In this document: positions 27,001 to 35,720 of the stretch, piece after piece
Layout: every line of letters begins with the position of its first letter
Numbering within the stretch: position 1 is the first letter of the stretch
From: Flavobacterium ginsenosidimutans
GTDB taxonomy: Bacteria > Bacteroidota > Bacteroidia > Flavobacteriales > Flavobacteriaceae
Direction of reading: 5' to 3'
NCBI RefSeq assembly: GCF_003254625.1
Contig: NZ_QJRJ01000082.1
Span: forward strand, 434,001-498,000
DNA: 64,000 bases
Notes under the pieces: model-generated
The model's input: the letters and a program-made list of their open reading frames with translations, nothing else
The model's database searches: none
Told to the model about the DNA's origin: nothing
Translations under genes and position numbers: made by a program

Positions 27001-27133
27001 CAGGTTTTATATCAGCGGTCAAAATTTATTGATTTTTGATGCGAAAAGCTTCACAGGAGTTGATCCTGAAAATGCAGGTTTTGGATATCCACAGCCAACA
27101 ACTTTTACGGCAGGTCTTAATTTTACTTTATAA
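24029..27133 (+). CDS. SusC/RagA-family TonB-linked outer-membrane transporter
   Basis: A 1034-residue outer-membrane importer. After the signal peptide come a CarboxypepD_reg-like domain (about 23-105, GTVISSDDGMPLPGATV), the TonB box region (NEVVVTGYSKQKK), the plug (about 115-225, KALQGRIAGVKV, DPLYVIDGMP, SIYGSRASNGVI) and a 22-strand barrel to the final LNFTL. It lies 14 nt before susD and forms the usual pedal-bin complex with it. Substrates are expected to be fructo-oligosaccharides cut at the surface by the locus enzyme. Confidence 0.95.
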   Translation: MRNKIFYFLFFFFPMLMMTAQENGIKGTVISSDDGMPLPGATVIISGTNTSSVTDFDGNFSFPNVASDAVIVVSFIGYAPQSISVKGQKTINITLKVDNNQLNEVVVTGYSKQKKTDITGAVAVVNMKEVMKQPEPNPIKALQGRIAGVKVSSDGSPSGGNTKVVIRGVGTLNNTDPLYVIDGMPTKSGMHELNPNDIETIQVLKDASSASIYGSRASNGVIIITTKKGKEGKMRINFSTYASFSDYSRKLDVLNANQFGQALWQANINDGLNPNNNNLRYQFDWSVNNNKPQLNKVLVPEYLDAQQTIKASNTDWYDAISQTGVANSYDLSVSNASDKGNYVFSLGYYGNEGVVKTTDFERISARMNSSYKYFDGKLVIGENFSLNRTNEVTDPGVLDPALRALPIIPVHTVDGIGWGGPVGGMNDRQNPVRLLEYNKDNKYDYLRLFGNAYADLEIIKNLHIKTSFGMDYGFYKKRTLQRSYKSGYLQNDQTSVTIDQSISDKWTWTNTAIYSLNFGKSNLNLMAGTEMYKDTYDTNTLRKNDFLIETPDYMYPDAGTGESFTSGTSTVYSLLSYFGKADYEFDNRYLVSATIRRDGSSRFGKNNQFGTFPAVSAGWRISNENFIKNNAPVFSDLKLRAGWGQTGNQEISNTAVYSLYLASYAGGSPTWATSFGTAYDIAGNGNGLLPSGFIATQSGNDDLKWETTTQTNIGLDFGLFKQKLSGSIDYYIKKTDDILVLPPYLGVIGEGGNRWVNGASMENKGWEFSLGYHDETSFGLKYDISGNISANKNKITQLPDEVKNNYGGDGLDDNILGRPINSMYGYVTDGLFTSQDQVDNSAIQEGKGLGRIRYKDLNGDGTITDKDRTWIGNPNPGLLYGINLNLSYKNFDFTTFWEGATDVDVINNTKYQTDFWSVDDVGSNKGTRLLNAWSLDNPNSTIPALTTVDRNAESRFSIYYVENGSYLKLRVLQFGYSLPKDLLKKLSMESFRFYISGQNLLIFDAKSFTGVDPENAGFGYPQPTTFTAGLNFTL

Positions 27134-27147
27134 TAAAAGATTTAAAA

Positions 27148-28839
27148 ATGAAAAAAATATTATATATAGCAGGATTTGCAGTGATGGGTTTATTCGCTTC
27201 CTGTTCCGATTTTTTAGAAAATGATCCGCGTGGTGTGTTGTCTGAAGAAGATATTGTAACACCGCAGTCGGTTGAAGGATTTATGAATGCGGCTTATGCA
27301 CAGTTAGGCAATGATCATTACGATTCTCCTTACAGTTTATGGCCGTTTGGTAATGTTCGTTCAGATGATGCTTATAAAGGCGGAAGCGGTACAAATGATA
27401 TCCAAGATTTTCATTTTTTTGAAGTTTCAAATAATATCCGTCCAGATTTTGGAGAGTTGGACAGTTTCTGGTACATCAGTTATGTGGGTGTTTCAAGAGC
27501 CAATAAAGCGTTGAAAGCTTTGGAACAAATCTCAGAAGCCGATTATCCATTGAAGAAAACAAGAATGGCAGAAATGCATTTTTTAAGAGGACATTTCTAT
27601 TTTATGCTGAAAATCATGTTCAGAAATGTGCCTTATATTACCGAAGATGTTCCGGTTGAAGATTATAAAACGATTTCAAACAAAGCACTTTCAAACGAAG
27701 AACTTTGGAATAAAATTGCTGAAGATTTTCAGGCTGCAGCCGATAATTTGCCAGATACACAGCCACAAGTGGGGCGTGCAACTAAAAAAGCAGCTTATGC
27801 TTATTTGGCAAAAACAAGATTGTACCAAGCGTACACACAGGATGAAACATTCAAAGTTACAGGAATAAACCAGCAGCATCTGCAGGAAGTAATCGTGGCA
27901 ACAGATAACGTAATTGGAAAAGCAAGTTTGGAGCCTGATTTTGCAAACAACTTCCTGCCGGGAACTTACGAAAACGGAGCAGAATCTATTTTCTCAATTC
28001 AGTTTTCTGATAATGACGGAACTTTATACGGAAGATTAAATTTTTCAGATGTTCTTTCTACGCCACAAGGTTTAGGTTGTTGCGATTTTCATAAACCAAG
28101 TCAAAACTTGGTGAATGCTTTTAAAACAGGAGCAAATGGTTTGCCTGAGTTTGACACGTACAACAACGAAGATTTTGATTATAAAAATATAGATGCAAAT
28201 ACAGTTGATCCTAGATTGTATCATACCGTTGCAATGCCAGGTCTGCCTTACAAATATGATCCAGAATTTCTATATGTTGAAGCTTGGGTAAGATCTCCGG
28301 GAACGTATGGTTATTTTGCTTCATTAAAAGAAAACGTTGCTCCAAATTGCAGCTGTGTTGTAAATATTGATCCGTTTTACGGAAATTCTAAAAATAGAAT
28401 TCAGATTCGTTATGCTGATGTGATTTTGATGCGTGCCGAAGCTTTGATTGAATTAGGAAGACAATCTGAAGCTTTGCCGTTGATCAATGAAATCAGAGAA
28501 AGAGCCGCACAAAGTACAGGACGACTGCCTTATGTGAGTAATTTCAAAATCAATACTTATGTGGACGGAAGCAATTGCAACTGGACGCAGGATTTTGCCC
28601 GTAAAGCGTTGCGTTGGGAACGTCGTTTAGAATTGGCAATGGAAGGAAGCCGATTCTTTGACCTTGTCCGTTGGGGAATTACAGATCAGGTGATGAATGA
28701 TTTTTATGCTAAAGAAAAAACAAAACGTACTTATTATCAGGATGCTTTTTTTGATGCGCATAAAGAAGAATATTGCCCAATTCCGTTGAAGCAAATTAAT
28801 TTCAGTCAGGGATTGTACAAACAAAATCCAGGTTATTAA
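27148..28839 (+). CDS. SusD/RagB-family surface glycan-binding lipoprotein
   Basis: A 563-residue lipoprotein (AVMGLFASC lipobox, residues 10-18) that caps the SusC channel. The SusD fold is indicated by SDFLENDPRGVLSEEDI at the start, the TPR-like MAEMHFLRGHFYFML region, RYADVILMRAEALIELGR and the ending WERRLELAMEGSRFFDLVRW. It binds glycan at the cell surface and delivers it to the partner encoded just upstream. Ligand inferred as fructan from neighbours. Confidence 0.95.
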   Translation: MKKILYIAGFAVMGLFASCSDFLENDPRGVLSEEDIVTPQSVEGFMNAAYAQLGNDHYDSPYSLWPFGNVRSDDAYKGGSGTNDIQDFHFFEVSNNIRPDFGELDSFWYISYVGVSRANKALKALEQISEADYPLKKTRMAEMHFLRGHFYFMLKIMFRNVPYITEDVPVEDYKTISNKALSNEELWNKIAEDFQAAADNLPDTQPQVGRATKKAAYAYLAKTRLYQAYTQDETFKVTGINQQHLQEVIVATDNVIGKASLEPDFANNFLPGTYENGAESIFSIQFSDNDGTLYGRLNFSDVLSTPQGLGCCDFHKPSQNLVNAFKTGANGLPEFDTYNNEDFDYKNIDANTVDPRLYHTVAMPGLPYKYDPEFLYVEAWVRSPGTYGYFASLKENVAPNCSCVVNIDPFYGNSKNRIQIRYADVILMRAEALIELGRQSEALPLINEIRERAAQSTGRLPYVSNFKINTYVDGSNCNWTQDFARKALRWERRLELAMEGSRFFDLVRWGITDQVMNDFYAKEKTKRTYYQDAFFDAHKEEYCPIPLKQINFSQGLYKQNPGY

Positions 28840-28858
28840 TCTTTAAAGAATCAGCAAT

Positions 28859-30256
28859 ATGAAAAAAGCTTTAAATAAATATTGGACCAAAGTGTCTATA
28901 GTATTGGCAATGATTTTTATGATTACTGCCTGCGAAAATAGTTTTGAAACTGGCGGATTTGATGTGAGTTCGCCTTCAAATGTACTGTCATTCAAATTAA
29001 ATGGAGTTTCAGGAAGCATTGATCAGACAACAGGAAAAATTACTGTGGTAATGCCTTACGGATCTGACATAACAGCTATAAAACCGGAAGTTGTTTTTGT
29101 CGATGGCGCAACATCAAATCCGGAATTAAATTCGACGATGAATTTTACAAATCCAGTAAAATTCAGAGTGGTTAATGGCAATTTATATAAAGATTATACG
29201 GTAACCACAACCGTTTTGAGTCCAATTAAGAGTTTTACAATTAATGGCGTTGCAGCGACTGTAAACGACATTAGCAAAACCATTAATATGACTCTTCCTG
29301 AAAATACAGATTTGACAGCGCTAAAACCAGTAATTGAAACAACTACTGGTGTTACGATTTCACCTGCTTCAGGAGCAACAGTTGATTTTACAAATGCATT
29401 TACTTTTGTAATAACATCAAACGGAAAAAGCGTTAATTATACAGCAAATGTTGGAGTTCCGGTAACAGGATTAACTGTGGCGTTTTTAGGAACTGCCGCT
29501 ACAAGATCAGGAATTACAAATATGGATGAAGTTACAGCTTCAAACTGGCTGTTTGATAATTTCCCAGGTGCTAAATACATTTCCTTCGAAAGTATACAAA
29601 ATGGTGCCGATTTAAGTGATATCGACGTCATTTGGTGGCATTTTGATTCGGCTGCAAATTTACCTTCTGTGGCTTATAATCCTACGGTTACCAATGCTTT
29701 GAAAAATTTCAGAACAAATGGCGGAAACTTGCTTTTGACTTCTTTTGCTTCGCAATATGTCGATGCTTTAGGAATTGTTCCGTCAGGAAAAGGACCAAAT
29801 AATGTTTTTGGTGATTTCCCTCCAAATGGATTTGTAGACGGAAATTCATGGGGAATGTCATTTGTTGGTCATGAAGGTCATCCAATATTCCAGGGCTTAA
29901 CCACTTTTGAAGCAGGAAAAGCCAATTTACTGCAAAGTGGAACTTTCAGATTAAACCATACAGCGTGGTGGTTTTTACCGGAATGGGGAGGCTACAATAA
30001 TGGAGAAGGTTGGAGAAACCAAACAGGAGGAACCAATCTGGCAAGTGAAGCCTGGGATAATGAACTGAACGGAAGAGTAACAATTGCAGAATTCCCGAAC
30101 ACGAGTACAAATAAAAATGTAATTGTTATTTCTATGGGAGCTTATGATTGGTACAATGAAACCAATAGCAGCGGTATGCCAAGTCAGGCAAACGAGTTTA
30201 TTACAAACATTAAACTGCTGACACAAAACAGTATCAATTATCTAGCGGCAAAATAA
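28859..30256 (+). CDS. DUF4960 surface lipoprotein, SusE/F position
   Basis: A 465-residue lipoprotein (MIFMITAC lipobox near residue 25). Residues 35-195 hold two similar beta-sandwich units (FKLNGVSGSIDQTTGKI and FTINGVAATVNDISKTI) of the DUF5018 type. Residues 200-465 form a DUF4960 domain with VIWWHFDS, LLLTSFASQYV and WWFLPEWGG. In B. thetaiotaomicron the protein in this place (BT1761) is a surface glycan-binding protein; the same role is likely here. It is 19 nt behind susD. Confidence 0.82.
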   Translation: MKKALNKYWTKVSIVLAMIFMITACENSFETGGFDVSSPSNVLSFKLNGVSGSIDQTTGKITVVMPYGSDITAIKPEVVFVDGATSNPELNSTMNFTNPVKFRVVNGNLYKDYTVTTTVLSPIKSFTINGVAATVNDISKTINMTLPENTDLTALKPVIETTTGVTISPASGATVDFTNAFTFVITSNGKSVNYTANVGVPVTGLTVAFLGTAATRSGITNMDEVTASNWLFDNFPGAKYISFESIQNGADLSDIDVIWWHFDSAANLPSVAYNPTVTNALKNFRTNGGNLLLTSFASQYVDALGIVPSGKGPNNVFGDFPPNGFVDGNSWGMSFVGHEGHPIFQGLTTFEAGKANLLQSGTFRLNHTAWWFLPEWGGYNNGEGWRNQTGGTNLASEAWDNELNGRVTIAEFPNTSTNKNVIVISMGAYDWYNETNSSGMPSQANEFITNIKLLTQNSINYLAAK

Positions 30257-30277
30257 TCCACCTTGAATTTAACTAAA

Positions 30278-31834
30278 ATGAAATATAGAAATATAATAAC
30301 AATCGCCTTCGTTTTCTTTTCACTGGCTTCATGCAGTCAGGATGAAACGTATATTGGAGGTTCGATTTCAGGAGGAAATTCTGAAATAACTAGTGTTTTT
30401 CCTGTTCCGCCCGCGCAATGGATGGGCGCAAACGACCCATATTACAGTGCGGGTTATACCGGAGATATTATACCTTTTTTCGATAACGGAAAATTCCATA
30501 TTTACTTTCTACATGATGCACAAAATAAACCTGCCGGAAAAGGGTTTCATGATATTCATGAATATCAAAGTACAGATTTGGCGCATTTTACTTATGAAGG
30601 TCAAACCATTCCATATGGTACAATGCTTGAACCTGATTTTGCTATTGGCACAGGATCAGTTGTCAAAGTGGGCAATCTTTATTATTTCTATTATACAGGG
30701 CACAATGAAAATCCCGCTTTTGTTCAGTCCAATGCCAGAGAAAGTGTGTTGTGCGCAACAAGCAGTGATTTAAAAAACTGGACAAAAGTTCCATCTTTTA
30801 AAATTACAGCTCCGGCGGGCTACTACAATTATGATTTCAGAGACCCGCATGTGTTTTATAATGATGAATTGAAAAAATATTCCATGTTAGTAAGTACACA
30901 GACAGAACCTGGAAGAAAAGCCGTTTTGCTGCATTTTACAAGCGCAGATCCTGCATCAGGAAAATGGAATGTAGAAGCTCCGATTTATACGACAACTCCT
31001 GAGGATAACTATCTGATGATGGAATGTGCGGATATTTTCAAAATGGGAAGCAATTGGTATTTAATTTTTTCTGAGAATTGGAGCGGAAACAAAGGAACGC
31101 ATTATAGAATTTCATCATCAATAAATGGACCGTGGGTAAAACCCGAAAATGACCGAATTGATGGAGAATATTTTTATGCAGGAAAAACAGCTTCTGACGG
31201 AAATAAAAGATATGTTTTTGGATGGAATGCCAGAAAAACGCCTGAAAATGATTTAGGAAATAAAGATTGGGCGGGGAATATGGTCATTCATGAATTAACT
31301 CAGAATTCAGATGGAACTTTAGGAACTCAATCGCCGAAGTCGGTTAAGGATTTATTTTTGAAAAAGAATCCTACTGCAGAAGTAGATGCAATTACTTCTA
31401 ATGCAACAGCTAGCAATGGAACTTATTCTTTGTCCGGAGAAACAGAAAAAGCAATGGTTACTTTTAAAAGTTTTGGAAAAAAAGTCAAAATAAAAGCAGA
31501 AATTACTTTAGCGAAAGCTTCAGGAACAACAGGATTTGTTTTTCATACCAATGATACAGGAAGTTACTATAAAGTGGTTTTGGATATTGCTAATAGTAAA
31601 ATAAGCGGTTATAATTCGGCTTTACAGGAAGTAACGCGTTTGCCATTTGCATTTCAGACGAATGTAAAATATGATGTTGAAATAATTGCTGAAGAAAGTG
31701 TTGTCGTAGTTTACATAAACGGAAAAGCAGCGCTCACAAATCGCATTTACGGAAGAGACAAAAACAAATGGGGTTTAATTGCTGAAGGACAAACGAGCAC
31801 AATCTCAAATCTTCAGATAACCCAGCCTGAATAA
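30278..31834 (+). CDS. Surface GH32-type lipoprotein with divergent nucleophile motif
   Basis: A lipoprotein (FFSLASC lipobox) of about 518 residues; ATG 30278 is preferred to TTG 30263, whose numbering is used here. The GH32 WMNDPNG motif is absent: the region reads QWMGANDPYYSAGYTGD, with D68 (TGDIIPFFDNGKFHIYF) aligned with the nucleophile. R193-D-P195 and E254 (MMECADIF) are conserved. Residues 370-523 form the C-terminal sandwich. It sits where the endo-levanase BT1760 lies, so a surface endo-acting role is likely, but the substituted motif leaves catalysis to be shown. Confidence 0.82.
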   Translation: MKYRNIITIAFVFFSLASCSQDETYIGGSISGGNSEITSVFPVPPAQWMGANDPYYSAGYTGDIIPFFDNGKFHIYFLHDAQNKPAGKGFHDIHEYQSTDLAHFTYEGQTIPYGTMLEPDFAIGTGSVVKVGNLYYFYYTGHNENPAFVQSNARESVLCATSSDLKNWTKVPSFKITAPAGYYNYDFRDPHVFYNDELKKYSMLVSTQTEPGRKAVLLHFTSADPASGKWNVEAPIYTTTPEDNYLMMECADIFKMGSNWYLIFSENWSGNKGTHYRISSSINGPWVKPENDRIDGEYFYAGKTASDGNKRYVFGWNARKTPENDLGNKDWAGNMVIHELTQNSDGTLGTQSPKSVKDLFLKKNPTAEVDAITSNATASNGTYSLSGETEKAMVTFKSFGKKVKIKAEITLAKASGTTGFVFHTNDTGSYYKVVLDIANSKISGYNSALQEVTRLPFAFQTNVKYDVEIIAEESVVVVYINGKAALTNRIYGRDKNKWGLIAEGQTSTISNLQITQPE

Positions 31835-31857
31835 GAACAATAATAAAATATTTTAGA

Positions 31858-32763
31858 ATGAATAACGGAAAAAACCTTAAGGCGGTGGCATACGGAGAGG
31901 TACTTTGGGATGTTTTTGCCAATGAAAAAAAGATTGGCGGAGCACCATTGAATGTAGCCTTGCGAATGAAAACGCTGGGTTGCGAAGTAGCTATGATAAG
32001 CTGTGTGGGCAATGACGAAGACGGGAAAGCAATAAAAGAGCAAGTGAAACAACTGGGACTTGAAACGGATACAATTGTAGTTTCTGAAGATTTCCCAACT
32101 GGTTTGGTCAATGTGACCTTAAATGAGCGGGGATCTGCAAGTTATGAAATCAGTTATCCGTCTGCATGGGATAAAATTGAATTGAATGATTTGGCGAGGA
32201 ATTCAGTTGCTAATGCCGATGTTTTAATTTATGGCAGTTTAGTTTGCCGAGATAACGTTTCAAGACTGGCACTTGAAGAAATGCTTCAAAAAAAAGTCTA
32301 TAAGGTTTTTGACGTGAATTTAAGAAAACCACATTATTCATATGAAATGCTCGAAAGACTAATGCAGTCAGCGGATTTTATAAAGTTTAATGATGAGGAA
32401 TTATTAGAAATTACTACAGCTATGGCTTCGCCATTTACAAGTCTGGAGGACAATATGAATTTTATAGCTGAACGAAGTAAAGTAACGGGAATGTGTGTAA
32501 CGAGAGGCAAACACGGAGCCTTGCTAATGTGGGAAGGCCGACTTTATGAAAATGAGGGATATCCTGTTGAAGTTGCTGACACCGTAGGTGCTGGAGATTC
32601 ATTTCTGGCGGCTTTGATAGCTTCATTGTTAAGTGGAAAAGAACCTCAGTATTCAATAGATTTTGCCTGTGCAGTAGGTGCATTAGTAGCTGAATCTCCT
32701 GGAGCGAATCCCGAAATTTCACTTTCCAGAATTGAAAAAATGATGTTAAAAATGAAAATTTAA
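31858..32763 (+). CDS. PfkB-family fructokinase
   Basis: A cytosolic sugar kinase of 301 residues that should phosphorylate imported fructose to fructose-6-phosphate. The ribokinase fold is shown by GGAPLNVALRMKTLGCEVAM (residues 27-46), FDVNLRKPHY (about 151-160) and the catalytic DTVGAGDSFLAAL (241-253, base D247). It closes the fructan locus, 23 nt after the surface hydrolase, and is followed by a terminator, matching the role of BT1757. Confidence 0.92.
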   Translation: MNNGKNLKAVAYGEVLWDVFANEKKIGGAPLNVALRMKTLGCEVAMISCVGNDEDGKAIKEQVKQLGLETDTIVVSEDFPTGLVNVTLNERGSASYEISYPSAWDKIELNDLARNSVANADVLIYGSLVCRDNVSRLALEEMLQKKVYKVFDVNLRKPHYSYEMLERLMQSADFIKFNDEELLEITTAMASPFTSLEDNMNFIAERSKVTGMCVTRGKHGALLMWEGRLYENEGYPVEVADTVGAGDSFLAALIASLLSGKEPQYSIDFACAVGALVAESPGANPEISLSRIEKMMLKMKI

Positions 32764-32859
32764 CTTTTATGAAATTTAAATGAAATATGAGTTAGTTAAA
32801 ACAAAATTTTTGCAATTGGCCTTGTTAACAGCAATTTAAATATTCGTTTTTTGAAGTAA

Positions 32860-32886
32860 AGCCTGATATCTTTTAGATATTAGGCT
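32860..32886 (+). terminator. Terminator of the fructan operon
   Basis: AGCCTGATATC/GATATTAGGCT form an 11-bp stem (one G-U pair) with a TTTTA loop and a following T tract. Confidence 0.75.
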
Positions 32887-32942
32887 TTTATCGTAATATT
32901 ATAAAACTTGGAAGCAAATACATGTAGGAGATGTGTTGGATT

Positions 32943-33338
32943 TTATATTTTCGGATAAAAATGTCTAAGAATTTGTTTAGGTGTTTTAACAACTTCTTTA
33001 CTGATTGGGTCAAACCATTTTACTTCTTTTATTACTTCTGCACAACACTCGTTTTTCGAGTTAAAAAAACAGCTTTTAATATTGATTTTATCCGCTAAGT
33101 AACAATGCTTCATTTCAACTAAAAAATGTTCTGTAAACATTAGGTTTTTATAGATGATTAATTCATGATTTCCTTCCTGTAAACCTAAATGCATGTAATT
33201 AAGCTTTTCTTTGGAAAAACCATTGCAAAACAAAAATTGGTATAACAATCTGACAGTATATGAGATATATGCGGTATCTTCCATAACCATATAATCATTT
33301 ACATCTTCTCCGGTAACAACATAATTTTTACAGATCAT
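32943..33338 (-). CDS. Thioesterase-like hotdog-fold protein
   Basis: A soluble 131-residue protein. The text VTGEDVNDYMVMEDTAYISY and LGLQEGNHELIIYKNLMFTE resembles an acyl-CoA thioesterase-like (4HBT-related) family of Bacteroidota, with the beta-strand rhythm of a hotdog fold ending CAEVIKEVKWFD. The catalytic Asp of 4HBT enzymes is not certain: the usual HVN/D motif reads DVND. It stands alone between the fructan locus and the first YceI module. Family assignment is by resemblance only. Confidence 0.5.
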   Translation of the reverse strand: MICKNYVVTGEDVNDYMVMEDTAYISYTVRLLYQFLFCNGFSKEKLNYMHLGLQEGNHELIIYKNLMFTEHFLVEMKHCYLADKINIKSCFFNSKNECCAEVIKEVKWFDPISKEVVKTPKQILRHFYPKI

Positions 33339-33357
33339 TTTAATATAATTTAAGGTT

Positions 33358-33393
33358 TAAAAAAGAGACCGGCGTAATCATTTACCGGCCTCT
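33358..33393 (-). terminator. Terminator of first YceI operon
   Basis: On the minus strand AGAGGCCGG/CCGGTCTCT pair (one G-U) and are followed by six T residues, a classical intrinsic terminator after yceI. Confidence 0.8.
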
Positions 33394-33453
33394 AGAACAT
33401 TAGTCATGTTTAAAACTCTTTTGAATCTGAATGAATCAGATACTTAAATAGGA

Positions 33454-34008
33454 TTATTTAGCTAATAAAAAATTGTAATTAATCTTTATTTTGTCAGCAA
33501 TTTTCTTTCTCACAAGACTTGGTATTTCAATATCAAAATCTTCTGGTTTTGCTTCAAACGTGCCAATAGCATTGACACCGTTTGGAGCTTTTGAAATTTT
33601 TACAATCACTGAGACTGCTTTTGTTTTTCCATGAATAGTAAGATCTCCTTTTAGTGTAAAATTTTTAGGAGAATTTGTAATTTTAGAACTATCAAAATCT
33701 TCTATTTTACCTTTGAAAGTTGCTTTGGGAAACTTTTCAGATTCCATATAATTTTCATTAAAGTGCTCCTCCATTAATGCTACTTTAAATCGAAAACCTT
33801 TTATAAGAACTAAACTCGCAAAATCTCCCGTTGTCTGATCCAGAACTGCTGATACTGATTTGCTTTCTGCAGCGACTTCTTCGTAAGAAGGCATTGATGC
33901 TTGAAATTTTATATTCCCTGATTTTGTAATTAGTTTTTGTGCAAATCCACTAGTGTTTGCAACTATAACGAGCAATAATGCAAAGAAATTTATGAATGAT
34001 TTTTTCAT
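33454..34008 (-). CDS. YceI-family periplasmic lipocalin, module 1
   Basis: A secreted YceI protein, about 184 residues from ATG 34008, which follows the cytochrome stop by 5 nt; an upstream ATG at 34044 would overlap it. Signal peptide ends near GFAQ. The core has KFQASMPSYEEVAAESKSVS, KVALMEEHFNENYMESEKFP, ATFKGKIEDF and LKGDLTIHGKTKAVSV, the YceI beta-barrel pattern. YceI relatives bind isoprenoid quinones or polyprenoids in the periplasm. Last gene of the OB/DUF5777/cytochrome/YceI operon. Confidence 0.88.
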   Translation of the reverse strand: MKKSFINFFALLLVIVANTSGFAQKLITKSGNIKFQASMPSYEEVAAESKSVSAVLDQTTGDFASLVLIKGFRFKVALMEEHFNENYMESEKFPKATFKGKIEDFDSSKITNSPKNFTLKGDLTIHGKTKAVSVIVKISKAPNGVNAIGTFEAKPEDFDIEIPSLVRKKIADKIKINYNFLLAK

Positions 34009-34013
34009 AATAA

Positions 34014-34394
34014 TTAATTTTCTTTTAGACCATCGGTGTTCCATTTCACAATTAGATCAATATTAGCCTGAGCCATTCTTCCGCCTTGAGGCATAAGTCC
34101 TTGCTGGCCACTTTGAAGCTGGATTCTCCCTAATAAACCAGCACTTTCTACGGCAGCTTTTACCTGAGCAAAAGTAGTCAGCGGTCTAAAAGCTGCAGAC
34201 CTTCCGCTTGAGTGGCAGCTTACACAGTTGGCGTCAATAATAGATTTTACATCTTTATTGTAGGTAACCCCAGTTGTTGGATTTGTTGGATTTGTTGGTG
34301 TAGTAGGTGGTGTTTCGATATCCTCATAGGTGTCAGAATCACTACAGCTTGCAAATACAGCCAATAAAATTGTAAGTAAGATTGTTTTTTTCAT
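34014..34394 (-). CDS. Monohaem c-type cytochrome lipoprotein, module 1
   Basis: A 126-residue lipoprotein (LLAVFASC, residues 10-17) with a Thr/Pro/Asn linker (about 29-41) and one haem-c site, C57-V-S-C60-H61. M101 in LMPQGG is the likely sixth ligand, as in small cytochromes c. It would carry electrons at the outer face of a membrane. It is 19 nt after DUF5777 and 5 nt before yceI, so co-translated with both. The paralogue lies at 52720-53088. Confidence 0.85.
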   Translation of the reverse strand: MKKTILLTILLAVFASCSDSDTYEDIETPPTTPTNPTNPTTGVTYNKDVKSIIDANCVSCHSSGRSAAFRPLTTFAQVKAAVESAGLLGRIQLQSGQQGLMPQGGRMAQANIDLIVKWNTDGLKEN

Positions 34395-34413
34395 GATTTA
34401 TTGTTTTTAATTG

Positions 34414-35256
34414 TTAGAATACTCTGTAAAGGTTAAAGCCAAAGAAGAAATCTCCTTTGCCCCAGTCTCCAGAGGCATTAGTAAGGTATCCGCTCTCACT
34501 CATAGATTGTGAATTGGTAAAAATTAATTGAAATACGTGTCCGCCAGTTTCTACATCAAGACCTACAGACAATGGATTTTTATAAAAGTCAGGTTTGTCA
34601 AAATTGTGCATGTATTCTAAATTGACAGATAATCTTTTTGTGATTTTATAGCGCCCGCCACCGCCAAAAGAAAACTGATTATCTCTTTCGATATCAGGAT
34701 TGTAAAGGTTTTTGTGTAAAAAAGACGGTACTAATTCAATAGAGAATTTTTCACTTACTTTTCTAGATATTAAAAGTTGCTGCACATACGTCATGCGATG
34801 CTTAAATTCTAAACCAGGATATTGGTCTTTTTCTAAAAAAGTATTGATATCCGCAACGCTATAGCCAACAATATCCAGCGGAAAATTATCGTTTTGTCTT
34901 GCTAATCTGTACTTTAATCCAGTTTCATACATTTTATTTAAAGTATGTCTCGAAAGGCTGACAGCTAACCAATCTGTAACACCATAAATTCCCCCAAGTT
35001 TTGTGGTTGCATTGTCAAGTCCAAAAAAACTGTCAAAACCATCTTTTACAGTGCCAAAACGATGCGAAACCACAAAATAAAACTCTTTTTTAGCAGGCAT
35101 TTTTGTGGTCTGTAAGGTTACCAGCTGTAAAGCTTTAAAAGTAGCTGTAGAATAGCTTTCTTCTGTTTGTGTAGAATCAAGACTCTTCAATAAATCATCC
35201 TGTGAGTAAGCCAGCGTAACTAAAAACAGGCAGAACGGAACTAGAATTTTCTTCAT
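34414..35256 (-). CDS. DUF5777 outer-membrane beta-barrel, module 1
   Basis: A 280-residue exported protein (signal ending LAYSQ). The pattern EFYFVVSHRFGTVKDGFDSF, alternating hydrophobic strands, KNPLSVGLDVETGGHVFQL and the terminal FFFGFNLYRVF (C-terminal aromatic) mark an outer-membrane barrel of the DUF5777 family. Function is unknown; it may serve as a pore or a dock for the cytochrome encoded next. The paralogue at 53677-54516 shares the same landmarks. Confidence 0.85.
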   Translation of the reverse strand: MKKILVPFCLFLVTLAYSQDDLLKSLDSTQTEESYSTATFKALQLVTLQTTKMPAKKEFYFVVSHRFGTVKDGFDSFFGLDNATTKLGGIYGVTDWLAVSLSRHTLNKMYETGLKYRLARQNDNFPLDIVGYSVADINTFLEKDQYPGLEFKHRMTYVQQLLISRKVSEKFSIELVPSFLHKNLYNPDIERDNQFSFGGGGRYKITKRLSVNLEYMHNFDKPDFYKNPLSVGLDVETGGHVFQLIFTNSQSMSESGYLTNASGDWGKGDFFFGFNLYRVF

Positions 35257-35279
35257 AAATTAATTATTATTTGTTTGGT

Positions 35280-35672
35280 TTATTTGACAGTGCATTGGTC
35301 TATTTTGACTTCCATAAATAGTTCGTCATAACCAATGCATTTGCCTTTAATCGTCATTTTATTGTTGATCATTTTATTTTTTAATTTTTCTTTAAACAGA
35401 CAGAAAACAGTATTTTCAAGTATAATTGTAGAGTTGGTTTCTTTGGTTACTTTACCCGTTATTTCAATAGTTTTATTGAGGTATACTGAATCTGCTTTTT
35501 TAGGATCAGCGTTATAATCTTCAAGCAGTTTTTTTGCCGTTATGCTAAAATCTGGCGCTTCAGATGCTATATTTCGGGCTTCTTTAAATATTATTCCATA
35601 ATAAAAGTAGATTCCGGCAGAAACCATTAACAGTAATACCGCAGTTACAATTGTTATTTTTTTTCTTTTCAT
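35280..35672 (-). CDS. Membrane-anchored OB-fold (tRNA_anti-like) protein, module 1
   Basis: About 130 residues from ATG 35672. One N-terminal membrane helix (ITIVTAVLLLMVSAGIYFYY) precedes an exported OB-fold domain with TIEITGKVTKE, FCLFKEKL and KGKCIGYDELFMEVKIDQC. Such tRNA_anti-like proteins are common in Bacteroidota and have no proven role. First gene of the module; 23 nt before DUF5777. It has Cys residues (FCLF, GKC, DQC) that the paralogue at 53260 lacks. Confidence 0.78.
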   Translation of the reverse strand: MKRKKITIVTAVLLLMVSAGIYFYYGIIFKEARNIASEAPDFSITAKKLLEDYNADPKKADSVYLNKTIEITGKVTKETNSTIILENTVFCLFKEKLKNKMINNKMTIKGKCIGYDELFMEVKIDQCTVK

Positions 35673-35720
35673 AATTTTGTTTTTAGTTTTTTTTGATGTG
35701 ATAATCATTCAGCGCTTTTT

